Assembly (NCBI RefSeq): GCF_900104515.1
Contig: NZ_FNJL01000019.1
Coordinates: forward strand, 1 to 64,000
Direction: 5' to 3'
DNA from: Paracidovorax cattleyae
GTDB taxonomy: Bacteria > Pseudomonadota > Gammaproteobacteria > Burkholderiales > Burkholderiaceae_C
DNA: 64,000 nt
A program made the translations under genes and the position numbers. This document shows, piece after piece, positions 35,906 to 50,349 of the stretch. Positions within the stretch are counted from its first letter, which is position 1. Each line of letters begins with the position of its first letter. A model generated the notes under the pieces. That model saw nothing but the letters and a program-made list of their open reading frames with translations, was not told the DNA's origin and searched no databases.

Positions 35906-35970
35906 TGCAGGCTTTTGCTGCAATGCACTACGCTTGTGGTCCCTGCGATTCTTATTCCGAGGAGTGCGCC

Positions 35971-40713
<4,743 letters not shown>

Positions 40714-40770
40714 GGCCGGCCGCACCGACGACGCACCGCTTCGCACCCCACAACGACAGGACACGCAATC

Positions 40771-42249
40771 ATGGGAAAGACCACCGGCTTCATGGAATAC
40801 GAGCGCATCGAGGAGGGCTACAAGCCCGTCGCCGAGCGCCTGAAGCACTACAAGGAATTCGTCATCGGCCTCGACGAGGCGCAGGCCAGGCTGCAGGGCG
40901 CGCGCTGCATGGACTGCGGCACGCCGTTCTGCAACAACGGCTGCCCGGTCAACAACATCATTCCGGACTTCAACGACCTGGTCTATCAGCAGGACTGGAA
41001 GAGCGCCTGGGCCGTGCTGGATTCGACCAACAACTTCCCGGAGTTCACCGGCCGCATCTGCCCCGCACCCTGCGAAGCCGCCTGCGTGCTCAACGTCAAT
41101 GACGACCCGGTGGGCATCAAATCCATCGAGCACGCCATCATCGACCGCGCCTGGTCCGAGGGCTGGGTGCAGCCGCGCCCGGCCAGGCACAAGACCGGCA
41201 AGAAGGTGGCCGTGGTGGGCTCCGGTCCCGCGGGCATGGCAGCCGCCCAGCAGCTCGCGCGCGCCGGCCACGACGTGACGCTCTTCGAGAAGAACGACCG
41301 CATCGGCGGCCTGCTGCGCTACGGCATTCCCGACTTCAAGATGGAGAAGTCGCACATCGACCGCCGCGCCGAGCAGATGAAGGCCGAGGGCGTCCAGATC
41401 CGCACCGGCGTGTTCGTCGGCGCGGCCAAGGACGGCCTGGGCAAGGGCTCCAAGGTCACCAACTGGGCCAGGGAAACCGTGACGCCCGAGCAACTGCAGG
41501 CCGAGTTCGACGCCGTGCTGCTGGCCGGCGGCGCCGAGCAGAGCCGCGACCTGCCGGTGCCCGGCCGCGAACTGGACGGCGTGCACTTCGCGATGGAGTT
41601 CCTGCCCCAGCAGAACAAGATGAACGCGGGCGACAAGCTCAAGGGCCAGCTGCGCGCCGACGGCAAGCACGTCATCGTGATCGGCGGCGGCGACACGGGC
41701 AGCGACTGCGTGGGCACGAGCAACCGCCACGGCGCCGTGAGCGTGACGCAGTTCGAACTGATGCCCCAGCCGCCCGAAGTGGAGAACCGCCCGCTCACCT
41801 GGCCCTACTGGCCCTACAAGCTGCGCACCAGCTCCAGCCACGAGGAGGGCTGCGAGCGCGAGTTCGCCATCGCCACGAAGGAATTCATCGGCGAGAAGGG
41901 CAAGGTCACCGGCCTGAAGACGGTGCGCGTGGAGTGGAAGGACGGAAAGATGGTCGAGGTGGCCGGCTCCGAGCAGACGCTCAAGGCCGACCTCGTGCTG
42001 CTGGCCATGGGCTTCGTCGCTCCGGTGTCGCCCGTGCTGGAAGCCTTCGGCGTGGAGAAGGATGCCCGCGGCAACGCCCGCGCCAGCACCGACTTCACCG
42101 GCGGCTACACGACCAGCGTGCCCAAGGTGTTCGCGGCCGGCGACATGCGCCGCGGCCAGTCGCTGGTGGTCTGGGCCATCCGCGAAGGCCGGCAGGCCGC
42201 GCGGGCGGTGGACGAATTCCTGATGGGGTACTCCGACCTGCCTCGGTGA
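40771..42249 (+). CDS. gltD: glutamate synthase (NADPH) small subunit
   Basis: A 492-residue iron-sulfur flavoprotein that takes electrons from NADPH and passes them to GltB. The N-terminal cysteine clusters [17 protein letters not shown] and [12 protein letters not shown] carry the 4Fe-4S centres. An FAD site is at [18 protein letters not shown] and an NADPH site at [17 protein letters not shown]. The C-terminal [19 protein letters not shown] is typical. Full family length. A strong terminator follows at 42297. Confidence 0.97.
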   Translation: MGKTTGFMEYERIEEGYKPVAERLKHYKEFVIGLDEAQARLQGARCMDCGTPFCNNGCPVNNIIPDFNDLVYQQDWKSAWAVLDSTNNFPEFTGRICPAPCEAACVLNVNDDPVGIKSIEHAIIDRAWSEGWVQPRPARHKTGKKVAVVGSGPAGMAAAQQLARAGHDVTLFEKNDRIGGLLRYGIPDFKMEKSHIDRRAEQMKAEGVQIRTGVFVGAAKDGLGKGSKVTNWARETVTPEQLQAEFDAVLLAGGAEQSRDLPVPGRELDGVHFAMEFLPQQNKMNAGDKLKGQLRADGKHVIVIGGGDTGSDCVGTSNRHGAVSVTQFELMPQPPEVENRPLTWPYWPYKLRTSSSHEEGCEREFAIATKEFIGEKGKVTGLKTVRVEWKDGKMVEVAGSEQTLKADLVLLAMGFVAPVSPVLEAFGVEKDARGNARASTDFTGGYTTSVPKVFAAGDMRRGQSLVVWAIREGRQAARAVDEFLMGYSDLPR

Positions 42250-42296
42250 GAGGTCAGCCGCCGGGCCGGTCTTGCCGGTCAGGCGAAAGGAAAGCG

Positions 42297-42324
42297 AACG
42301 GCGCCCCGGAGGCGCCGTTTTTTC
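42297..42324 (+). terminator. intrinsic terminator after gltBD
   Basis: AACGGCGCC and GGCGCCGTT form a perfect 9-base stem with a 5-base loop (CCGGA), followed by a run of T to 42323. It lies 48 bases after the gltD stop. Confidence 0.92.
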
Positions 42325-42607
42325 TCGCCATGCGTGCCTCGCAGTGCCTTGGGTGCGCCGTTTTGGCGCGGCCGGTCCGCGATCGGGGACAATAGGCGCC
42401 GGTTCCGGGCCTGCTGTCCACCTCCGCCCGCCCCGACGCGACGCGCCTGGGTGCGGCGGCATCGCTGCGGCGCCGGGCCGCGTGCGGACCTGCTGCGCCG
42501 TGCCGCGGACCCGTTCCCTGTGCGCGGACGCCGTGCCTCGCCTGCCGTCCGTCCATCTCCTTGTTCCCTATGTCAGCGCCGGCCGAAAGCCGGCCGTGCC
42601 CATCGCC
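42325..42607 (+). promoter_or_regulatory. leader region of the amino-acid ABC transporter genes
   Basis: A gene-free stretch between the gltD terminator and the binding-protein gene. A -10-like GACAAT is present at about 42387-42392, within GGGGACAATAGGCG. The rest is very GC-rich with no reading frame I would defend. The transcript would have a leader of about 200 bases; no riboswitch pattern was recognised in it. Confidence 0.35.
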
Positions 42608-43411
42608 ATGAAGAAAATCGCCGCCATCGCCCTGGTGTCCCTCGGTGCCCTGCTTGCTGCCTGCGGCAAGAACGACAGCGCCCAGCCGGCCGCTGCCACC
42701 CCCGCCACGCCCCCGGCCGCCGCCACGAAGATCGTGATCGGCCTGGACGACAATTTCCCGCCGATGGGCTTCCGCGACGACAAGAACCAGCTCGTGGGCT
42801 TTGACATCGACATGGCGCGCGAGGCCGCCAGGCGCATGGGCGTGGAGGTGGAGTTCAAGCCCATCGACTGGAGCGCCAAGGAGGCCGAGCTGTCGGGCAA
42901 GCGCGTGGACGCGCTCTGGAACGGCCTCACGATCACCGAAGAGCGCAGGCAGAACATCGCCTTCACCGCGCCCTACATGGAGAACCACCAGATCATCGTG
43001 GTAGCCGCCAAATCCCCGATCAGGACCAAGGCGGACCTTGCTGGCAGGATCGTCGGTGCGCAGGAGGGCAGCAGCGCCGTGGATGCGGTCAAGAAGGATG
43101 ACGCCGTCTTCAAGTCGTTCAAGGAATTCAAGACCTTCGGCGACAACGTGACCGCACTCATGGACCTCTCCACCGGGCGCCTGGAGGCCGTTGTCGTGGA
43201 CGAGGTGGTGGGCCGCTACTACGTCGCCAAGAAGCCGAAGGACTACGCCGTGCTGGACGAGCATTTCGGCACCGAGGAATACGGCGTGGGCGTGCGCAAG
43301 GACGACACCGCACTGCAGGGCCGCCTCGACAAGGCGCTGGCCGACATGAAGCAGGACGGCGCCGCGGCCACGATCGCCACGCAGTGGTTCGGGAAGAACA
43401 TCATTAAATAA
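42608..43411 (+). CDS. polar amino-acid ABC transporter substrate-binding lipoprotein
   Basis: A 267-residue periplasmic binding lipoprotein: lipobox LLAAC with Cys19, an Ala/Pro-rich linker, then a SBP_bac_3 fold. The domain opens IVIGLDDNFPPMGFRDDKNQLVGFDIDMAREAARRMGVE and continues with LWNGLTITEERRQNIAFTAPY, typical of ligands such as glutamine, histidine, arginine or cystine. The permease and ATPase genes follow, but after a 195-base gap containing a repeat element. The exact ligand is not predictable. Confidence 0.9.
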   Translation: MKKIAAIALVSLGALLAACGKNDSAQPAAATPATPPAAATKIVIGLDDNFPPMGFRDDKNQLVGFDIDMAREAARRMGVEVEFKPIDWSAKEAELSGKRVDALWNGLTITEERRQNIAFTAPYMENHQIIVVAAKSPIRTKADLAGRIVGAQEGSSAVDAVKKDDAVFKSFKEFKTFGDNVTALMDLSTGRLEAVVVDEVVGRYYVAKKPKDYAVLDEHFGTEEYGVGVRKDDTALQGRLDKALADMKQDGAAATIATQWFGKNIIK

Positions 43412-43417
43412 CCTCGG

Positions 43418-43526
43418 CGCATCCCCCTGAGCGGCTTCGCCGCTTCCCCCTTCTCTCGCATCGCTGCGCGGTGCGGGAAGGGGGACGCAGCCGGCGCGGC
43501 GGGGCGGCCCTTGCGCGGCTGCTGCT
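43418..43526. repeat. dispersed-type hairpin repeat inside the transporter operon
   Basis: The segment opens CATCCCCCTGAGCGGCTTCG and contains a strong hairpin: CCCCCTTC (43446-43453) with GAAGGGGG (43477-43484), continued by a near-perfect inner stem CGCATCGC/GCGGTGCG. A small hairpin GCGGC-TTC-GCCGC precedes it, and a G-rich tail (GACGCAGCCGGCGCGGCGG) follows. From memory, near-identical elements are scattered between genes in Acidovorax and relatives. No second copy was noticed in this window. Confidence 0.6.
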
Positions 43527-43606
43527 GACCTGGGGCCGTGCCGAGTGCATGCGCCTTGGGCGGTATTTGGCGCTGTTGTTCAGCCATGGATTCTTTTAGC
43601 TCGTAG

Positions 43607-44240
43607 ATGGATTACGTTCTTTCACTTCTGGGGCCGCTGGCGCAGGGCGCGACGGTCACGCTGAAGCTCTTCGCGATCACGCTGGTGCTGGCGGTGCCGC
43701 TGGGGCTGGCGCTCGCGCTGGCGCGGGTGTCGCGCTGGAGGCTGCTGTCGGGGCTGGTCAACGGCTACATCTGGCTGATGCGCGGCACGCCGCTGATGCT
43801 GCAGATGCTGTTCATCTACTTCGCGCTGCCGTTCGTGCCGGTGGTTGGCGTGCGGCTGCCGGATTTCCCCGCGGCGGTGGTGGCGTTCGCGTTGAACTAT
43901 GCGGCGTATTTCGCCGAGATCTTCCGCGCCGGCATCCAGTCGATCGACCGCGGCCAATATGAGGCCGCCAAGGTGCTGGGCATGACCTACGGGCAGACCA
44001 TGCGCCGCATCGTGCTGCCGCAGATGGTGCGCCGCATCCTGCCGCCCATGAGCAACGAGACCATCACGCTGGTCAAGGACACCTCGCTCATCTACGTGCT
44101 GGCCTTGAACGACCTGCTGCGCGCCGCGCGCGGCATCGTGCAGCGCGACTTCACGACCACGCCCTTCCTCGTGGCCGCCGCCTTCTATCTCGTGATGACC
44201 CTGGTGCTGACCTGGGGCTTCCAGCGCCTGGAGCGACGCT

Positions 44241-44260
<20 letters not shown>
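43607..44260 (+). CDS. polar amino-acid ABC transporter permease
   Basis: A 217-residue HisMQ/GlnP-type permease. It has about five membrane helices and the cytoplasmic coupling loop QYEAAKVLGMTYGQTMRRIVLPQMVRRILPP, the EAA motif that contacts the ATPase. MRGTPLMLQMLFIYFALPF is characteristic of the amino-acid subfamily. It overlaps the ATPase gene by 20 bases. It probably works with the binding lipoprotein just upstream. Confidence 0.93.
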
Positions 44261-45047
<787 letters not shown>

Positions 45048-45154
45048 GAAGGCCTTCCGCGGGCGAGAGAATACCTGTTTGCCGGGCTTCTACGGCTTGC
45101 CGGGCCTGTTCGGGGTGCTATTGAAAATATAGTGCTCGGCGGTCAGGCATTCCA

Positions 45155-45180
45155 GCAAACATGCATGCATGTATGTTTGC
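45155..45180. promoter_or_regulatory. 26-base TetR/AcrR-like palindrome upstream of mlaF
   Basis: GCAAACATGCATG is followed directly by CATGTATGTTTGC, giving arms of 13 bases with 12 matching and no spacer. CATGTATG-type cores with flanking AAAC/GTTT resemble operators of AcrR/TtgR repressors. It lies 76 bases before the mlaF start, just downstream of a -10-like TATAGT (45128-45133). A bound repressor there would block the mla operon promoter. No TetR gene is nearby. Confidence 0.6.
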
Positions 45181-45256
45181 GTTACCATCGCTCGCATCGC
45201 CAATGGCCGCAGCCGCGACAATCACGTTCCCAACCGATATTTCCAGCACCCTCCGC

Positions 45257-46081
45257 ATGTCCGAAACCCCCCTGGTCGAACTGCGCAACGTCACGTTCTC
45301 GTATGGCGAGCGCCCGATCCTGCGCGATGTCTCGCTGCGCATCCCGCGCGGCAAGGTGACTGCGCTCATGGGTGCCTCCGGCGGGGGCAAGACCACGGTG
45401 CTGCGCCTCATCGGCGGGCAGCACCTCGCGCAGCAGGGCGAGGTGCTGGTGAACGGCCAGGACGTCGCACGCATGGATGCGCAGCAGCTCTACGCCGCAC
45501 GGCGCCGCATGGGCATGCTGTTCCAGTTCGGGGCGCTGTTCACCGACATGAGCGTGTTCGAGAACGTGGCCTTCCCGCTGCGCGAGCACACCGACCTGTC
45601 CGAGGCGCTGGTGCGCGACATCGTGCTCATGAAACTGCAGGCGGTGGGCCTGCGCGGCGCGCGCGACCTGATGCCCAGCCAGATCTCGGGCGGCATGGCG
45701 CGGCGCGTGGCCCTCGCCCGGGCCATCGCGCTCGACCCGGAGCTGATCCTCTACGACGAGCCCTTCGCCGGGCTCGATCCCATCTCGCTCGGCACGGCCG
45801 CGCAGCTGATCCGGCAACTCAACGAATCCATGGGCCTGACCACGCTGGTCGTGTCCCACGACGTGGAGGAAACCTTCCGGGTGGCGGACCACGTGGTCAT
45901 CCTCGGGCCGGGCGTGGTCGCCGCGCAGGGCTCGCCCGACGAGGTGCGCGCCAGCACCGATCCACTGGTGCACCAGTTCGTGCATGCGCTGCCCACCGGG
46001 CCGGTGCCGTTCCATTACCCCGGCCCTTCGGCGGCCGACGATTTCGGGCCGCTGGGCGGCCCGGGCGGAGGCGCGCGATGA
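45257..46081 (+). CDS. mlaF: phospholipid ABC transporter ATP-binding protein MlaF
   Basis: A 274-residue ABC ATPase of the Mla system, which moves phospholipids between the membranes to keep outer-membrane asymmetry. It has Walker A GASGGGKTT, signature ISGGMARR (the Mla/Mce variant) and Walker B LILYDEPFAGLDP. The start MSETPLVEL is chosen; a longer frame beginning at 45161 would run through the operator palindrome. It is coupled to mlaE by an ATGA overlap. Confidence 0.95.
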   Translation: MSETPLVELRNVTFSYGERPILRDVSLRIPRGKVTALMGASGGGKTTVLRLIGGQHLAQQGEVLVNGQDVARMDAQQLYAARRRMGMLFQFGALFTDMSVFENVAFPLREHTDLSEALVRDIVLMKLQAVGLRGARDLMPSQISGGMARRVALARAIALDPELILYDEPFAGLDPISLGTAAQLIRQLNESMGLTTLVVSHDVEETFRVADHVVILGPGVVAAQGSPDEVRASTDPLVHQFVHALPTGPVPFHYPGPSAADDFGPLGGPGGGAR

Positions 46082-46860
46082 GCTGGTGGAAACCTTCCGA
46101 CGTCGGCTTCGCCACGCGAAGCCTGCTGGCGGACATGGGCCGCGCGGCGCGGCTGTTCGTGCGCCTGGCCGGTTTGCTCGGACCGACGCTGCAGCGCTTC
46201 GGGCTGGTGCGCGACCAACTGCACTTCCTGGGCAACTATTCGCTGTCCATCATTTCCGTGTCGGGCCTGTTCGTGGGCTTCGTGCTGGGCCTGCAGGGCT
46301 ACTACACGCTGCAGCGCTACGGCTCCGCGCAGGCACTGGGCCTGCTCGTGGCACTGTCGCTGGTGCGCGAGCTCGGGCCCGTCGTCTCGGCGTTGCTGTT
46401 CGCGGGCCGCGCGGGCACCTCGCTCACGGCGGAGATCGGCCTGATGCGCGCGGGCGAGCAGCTATCGGCCATGGAAATGATGGCCGTGGACCCGGTGCGC
46501 CGCATCCTGGCCCCGCGTTTCTGGGCCGGCGTGATCGCCATGCCGCTGCTGGCGGCGGTGTTCAGCGCGGTGGGCGTGATCGGCGGATGGATCGTCGGCG
46601 TGGTCATGCTCGGCGTGGATGGTGGCGCCTTCTGGGGCCAGATGCAGGGCGGGGTGGACGTGTGGGCGGACGTGGGCAACGGCGTCCTCAAGAGCTTCGT
46701 CTTCGGCGTCACGGTCACCTTCATCGCGCTGCTGCAGGGCTACATCGCCAAGCCCACGCCCGAGGGCGTGTCCCGCGCCACCACCCGCACCGTGGTGATG
46801 GCCTCGCTCACGGTGCTGGGGCTGGATTTCCTGCTCACGGCCTGGATGTTCAGCATCTGA
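46078..46860 (+). CDS. mlaE: phospholipid ABC transporter permease MlaE
   Basis: A 260-residue permease with about five membrane helices. It includes LALSLVRELGPVVSALLFAGRAGTSLTAEIGLM-type sequence (residues near 90-130) and EQLSAMEMMAVDPVRRILAPR, the coupling segment of the MlaE/YrbE family. It lies between mlaF and mlaD, in the standard order. The N-terminal 30 residues form the amphipathic helix seen in this family. Confidence 0.95.
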   Translation: MSWWKPSDVGFATRSLLADMGRAARLFVRLAGLLGPTLQRFGLVRDQLHFLGNYSLSIISVSGLFVGFVLGLQGYYTLQRYGSAQALGLLVALSLVRELGPVVSALLFAGRAGTSLTAEIGLMRAGEQLSAMEMMAVDPVRRILAPRFWAGVIAMPLLAAVFSAVGVIGGWIVGVVMLGVDGGAFWGQMQGGVDVWADVGNGVLKSFVFGVTVTFIALLQGYIAKPTPEGVSRATTRTVVMASLTVLGLDFLLTAWMFSI

Positions 46861-46899
46861 CGCGGCAGCGCCCAAGAACCCTTCAGAGAGAAAAACACC

Positions 46900-47391
46900 A
46901 TGCAGCATTCCAAGAACGACGTCTGGGTCGGCCTCTTCGTCCTCCTCGGCGGTGCGGCCCTGCTCTTCCTCGCCCTGCAGTCGGCCAACCTGCTGCGCGT
47001 GCAGTGGCAGTCCGGCTACCACGTCACCGCGCTCTTCGACAACATCGGCGGGCTCAAGCCCCAGTCCGCGGTGCGCAGCGCCGGCGTGGTGGTGGGCCGG
47101 GTGAATTCCATCACCTTCGACGACAAGACCTTCCAGGCCCAGGTGACGCTGGAGATGGACAAGCGCTACGCCTTCCCCAAGGACAGCTCGCTCAAGATCC
47201 TCACCAGCGGCCTGCTGGGCGATCAGTACATCGGCATCCAGGCGGGTGCCGACGAAAAGAACCTCGCCGAGGGCGACCGCATCACGTCCACGCAGTCCGC
47301 CGTGGTGCTGGAAAACCTCATCGGCCAGTTCCTCTACGGCAAGGCCGAAGAGGGCGGCGGCGGGGCCTCCGCGGGCGGCTCCAAGAAATGA
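46900..47391 (+). CDS. mlaD: MCE-domain phospholipid carrier MlaD
   Basis: A 163-residue inner-membrane anchored protein. One helix at about 8-28 is followed by the MCE domain (VTALFDNIGGLKPQSAVRSAGVVVGRV and LLGDQYIGIQAGADEKNLAEGD). It forms the hexameric ring that receives lipid from or passes it to MlaC. The C terminus is Gly-rich. GAGAG precedes the ATG. It follows mlaE after 39 bases. Confidence 0.94.
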   Translation: MQHSKNDVWVGLFVLLGGAALLFLALQSANLLRVQWQSGYHVTALFDNIGGLKPQSAVRSAGVVVGRVNSITFDDKTFQAQVTLEMDKRYAFPKDSSLKILTSGLLGDQYIGIQAGADEKNLAEGDRITSTQSAVVLENLIGQFLYGKAEEGGGGASAGGSKK

Positions 47392-47401
47392 CGACAACAA
47401 A

Positions 47402-48172
47402 ATGATGACCACCAAGTTCCAAGCTCTCCGGGCACCTTCCCTGCGCAGCGGTGCCTGCGCGCTGGCCGTGGCCTGCCTGCTGGCCGGCTGCGCCACCGGG
47501 CCCGACGCCAATCCGCGCGATCCGTTCGAGCCCTACAACCGCGGCATGACCCGGTTCAACGACAAGGTGGACGACGTGCTGCTGCGGCCCGTCGCCACCG
47601 CCTATACCGAGGTCACACCGCGCCTGGTGCGCACCGGCGTGAGCAACTTCTTCGCCAACCTCGGCGACCTGTGGTCCTTCGTGAACAATGCGCTGCAGCT
47701 GCGCGGCGAGGGTGCGCTCAACAGCATCGCGCGCTTCAGCGCGAACACCGTGTTCGGCATCGGCGGCCTGTTCGACGTCGCCACCGAGATGCGCATCGAG
47801 CGCTCGAAGCAGGATTTCGGCCTCACGCTCGGCCGCTGGGGCGTGCCCACGGGGCCGTACCTCGTGCTGCCCTTCCTGGGCCCGTCCACCGTGCGCGACA
47901 CGGTGGCCCTGCCGGTGGATGCCAAGGGCAACCTCATCACCTATGTCGATCCCGTGTCGGACCGCAACGCCCTCTATGCCCTGAGTGCGGTAAACACGCG
48001 GGCCAACCTGCTGCGCGCGAGCTCGGTGCTGGACAGCGCCGCGCTCGACAAGTACAGCTTCACGCGCGACGCCTACCTGCAGGTGCGCAGCCAGGCGGTG
48101 CAGACGGACCGGCGCAGCGAGGAACGCTACGACCAGGATGCCGGCAAGCTGCCCGAAGAGCCCAGGCCCTGA
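47402..48172 (+). CDS. mlaA: outer-membrane lipid asymmetry lipoprotein MlaA (VacJ)
   Basis: A 256-residue lipoprotein with lipobox LLAGC (Cys30). The family opening DPFEPYNRGMTRFNDKVDDVLLRPVA is followed by FANLGDLWSFVNNALQ and the motif TLGRWGVPTGPYLVLPFLGPSTVRD. It sits in the outer membrane and extracts misplaced phospholipids for MlaC. In enterobacteria mlaA lies elsewhere; in betaproteobacteria it is inside the operon, as here. It starts at the first of two adjacent ATG codons. Confidence 0.94.
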   Translation: MMTTKFQALRAPSLRSGACALAVACLLAGCATGPDANPRDPFEPYNRGMTRFNDKVDDVLLRPVATAYTEVTPRLVRTGVSNFFANLGDLWSFVNNALQLRGEGALNSIARFSANTVFGIGGLFDVATEMRIERSKQDFGLTLGRWGVPTGPYLVLPFLGPSTVRDTVALPVDAKGNLITYVDPVSDRNALYALSAVNTRANLLRASSVLDSAALDKYSFTRDAYLQVRSQAVQTDRRSEERYDQDAGKLPEEPRP

Positions 48173-48313
48173 GGCCGCGGCAGGGCCCGGGACGGCGTTG
48201 CAGTTGCTTGCATCCGTGCACCGGGCAGACGCATGAGGGGCTCCACCCCCGCACACAATCGAACATGACATGGAGCGCCCCGCCGGGGACGCGCCTTCAG
48301 AAAGGAAACCGAT

Positions 48314-48967
48314 ATGACGATGAGCCGACGTACCCTGGGCCAAGCCGCCCTCTGCACCGCCGCCGTGCTGTGGCTGGGCATGCCGGTGGCGGCCCTTGCC
48401 GCCGACGAAACGCCTGACGAGCTGGTCAAGCGCCTGTCCACCGACGTGCTCAACACGGTGCGCAGCGACAAGAGCATCAAGTCGGGCGACATCAACAAGA
48501 TCACCGCGCTGGTGGACAAGGTCATCCTGCCGCACGTGAACTTCCGCCGCATGACGGCCGCCGCGGTGGGCCCGGCCTGGCGCCAGGCCACGCCGCAGCA
48601 GCAGGCGCGCCTGCAGGAAGAATTCAAGTCGCTGCTTGTGCGCACCTACTCGGGCGCCCTCAGCCAGGTCAACGACCTGTCGATCCAGGTCAAGCCCCTG
48701 CGCGCCGGCGCCGACGACAAGGACGTGCTCGTGCGTTCCGAGATCCTGGGCCGCGGCGACCCGATCCAGCTCGACTACCGCCTGGAGAAGACGCCCGGCG
48801 ACGGCGACTGGAAGATCTACAACCTGAACGTGATGGGCGTGTGGCTGGTCGAGACCTACCGCACGCAGTTCGCCCAGGAGATCAACGCCAAGGGCATCGA
48901 TGGCCTCATCGAATCGCTGGCCGCACGCAACAAGGCCAACGCCGCCGGCTCCGGCAAGGCAGGCTGA
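48314..48967 (+). CDS. mlaC: periplasmic phospholipid shuttle MlaC
   Basis: A 217-residue periplasmic protein with a signal peptide (MTMSRRTLGQAALCTAAVLW, cut near residue 30, ALA-ADE). The fold segments VIGLPHVNFRR-like (KVILPHVNFRRMTAAAVG), FKSLLVRTYSGAL and DWKIYNLNVMGVWLVETYR are typical. It ferries phospholipid between MlaA and MlaFEDB. The 141 bases before it contain a GC-rich hairpin and a good AGAAAGG site. Confidence 0.94.
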   Translation: MTMSRRTLGQAALCTAAVLWLGMPVAALAADETPDELVKRLSTDVLNTVRSDKSIKSGDINKITALVDKVILPHVNFRRMTAAAVGPAWRQATPQQQARLQEEFKSLLVRTYSGALSQVNDLSIQVKPLRAGADDKDVLVRSEILGRGDPIQLDYRLEKTPGDGDWKIYNLNVMGVWLVETYRTQFAQEINAKGIDGLIESLAARNKANAAGSGKAG

Positions 48968-48988
48968 CGCATCCCCGGGGCGTCCGCC

Positions 48989-49279
48989 ATGCTGGTCCTA
49001 CCCACCGAGCTGACGCACCGGCAGGCCGAGGCCTGCCTGCGCATGCTGCTGCAGGGGCTCAAGGCGCACCGCGACGCAATCCTCGTCGTGGACGCCGCGC
49101 CCCTCGCCACCTTCGACTCCTCGGCCCTGGCGGTCCTGCTCGAGTGCCGCCGCGCCGCGCTGCTGGAGAACCGGCGCTTCGAAGTGAAAGACCTGCCTGC
49201 GGGCCTGGCCAAGCTGGCCGGGCTGTACGGGGTGGGGGAGTTGCTGGCGTCCCCCGAGGCCGTCGCCGACGCTTCCTGA
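48989..49279 (+). CDS. mlaB: STAS-domain regulator MlaB
   Basis: A 96-residue cytoplasmic STAS protein that stabilises the MlaFE complex. The core LVVDAAPLATFDSSALAVLLECRRAALLENRRFEV contains the Asp-Ser-Ser of the anti-sigma-antagonist fold. It ends the mlaFEDACB set, 21 bases after mlaC. Small size and low conservation are normal for MlaB; position supports the call. Confidence 0.88.
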   Translation: MLVLPTELTHRQAEACLRMLLQGLKAHRDAILVVDAAPLATFDSSALAVLLECRRAALLENRRFEVKDLPAGLAKLAGLYGVGELLASPEAVADAS

Positions 49280-49371
49280 GTTCCTGGCCGCACCGCTCCG
49301 GAGGCGGCCTGTGCCCTGCAAGACCATGCGCGGGTACCCGCGCATGCGAAACCTTAGAATGTGCGGCTCCC

Positions 49372-50349
49372 ATGCCCGCAGTCTCCTTCCAGTCCGTCTC
49401 CAAGACCTACGACACGCCCAAAGGGCCCTTCCAGGCGCTCGACGGCGTGAGCCTCGACATCGAGGAGGGCGAGTTCTTCGGCCTGCTCGGGCCCAACGGC
49501 GCGGGAAAGACCACGCTCATCAGCATCCTCGCAGGACTGGCCCGTGCCTCCGGCGGGCGCGTGCTGGTGCAGGGCAGCGACGTGCTCGCCGACTATGCCG
49601 ATGCGCGCCGCAAGCTCGGCATCGTGCCGCAGGAGCTCGTCTTCGATCCGTTCTTCAACGTGCGCGAGGCGCTGCGCATCCAGTCGGGCTATTTCGGCGT
49701 GAAGAACAACGACGCCTGGATCGACGAGCTGCTCGAGAGCCTGGGCCTGGCCGACAAGGCGTCCGCCAACATGCGCCAGCTCTCGGGCGGCATGAAGCGC
49801 CGCGTGCTCGTCGCGCAGGCGCTGGTGCACAAGCCACCCATCATCGTGCTGGACGAGCCCACGGCCGGGGTCGATGTGGAACTGCGCCAGACCCTCTGGC
49901 ACTTCGTCGCGCGGCTCAACAAGGCGGGCCATACGGTGCTGCTCACCACCCACTACCTGGAAGAGGCCGAGGCGCTCTGCAACCGGATCGCGATGCTCAA
50001 GCGCGGCCGGATGGTGGCGCTCTCGACCACGTCCGAGCTGCTGCAGGCCGCCTCCACGAACGTGCTGCGATTCAAGACCGACGACGCGCTGCCGCCCGCG
50101 CTGGCCGCGGCCGCGCGCGTCACCGGCCGCGTGGTGCAATTGCCCTCGCAGGATGCGGCGGACATCGAGCGCATCCTCTCCGGGCTGCGTGCCGCGGGCG
50201 TCGGCGTGCACGACGTCGAGATCCGCAAGGCGGACCTGGAGGACGTGTTCCTCAGCCTCATGGCCGAAGGGCGCTATCCCGATCCCGCGCGCGAACCCGC
50301 GCCGGCGGACGAACCCGCGGAAACCCCCGAAGGCGGGGTGCGGCTATGA
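49372..50349 (+). CDS. ABC-2 type exporter ATP-binding protein
   Basis: A 325-residue ABC ATPase of the drug or polysaccharide export (DrrA/NodI/YadG) type. It has Walker A GPNGAGKTT, signature LSGGMKRR, Walker B IIVLDEPTAGVD and the switch His TTHYLEEAEAL. A C-terminal extension of about 110 residues ends in a Pro/Glu-rich tail. It is coupled to the permease gene by an ATGA overlap. Its place between mlaB and ibaG suggests an envelope-linked substrate, but nothing identifies it. Confidence 0.92.
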   Translation: MPAVSFQSVSKTYDTPKGPFQALDGVSLDIEEGEFFGLLGPNGAGKTTLISILAGLARASGGRVLVQGSDVLADYADARRKLGIVPQELVFDPFFNVREALRIQSGYFGVKNNDAWIDELLESLGLADKASANMRQLSGGMKRRVLVAQALVHKPPIIVLDEPTAGVDVELRQTLWHFVARLNKAGHTVLLTTHYLEEAEALCNRIAMLKRGRMVALSTTSELLQAASTNVLRFKTDDALPPALAAAARVTGRVVQLPSQDAADIERILSGLRAAGVGVHDVEIRKADLEDVFLSLMAEGRYPDPAREPAPADEPAETPEGGVRL

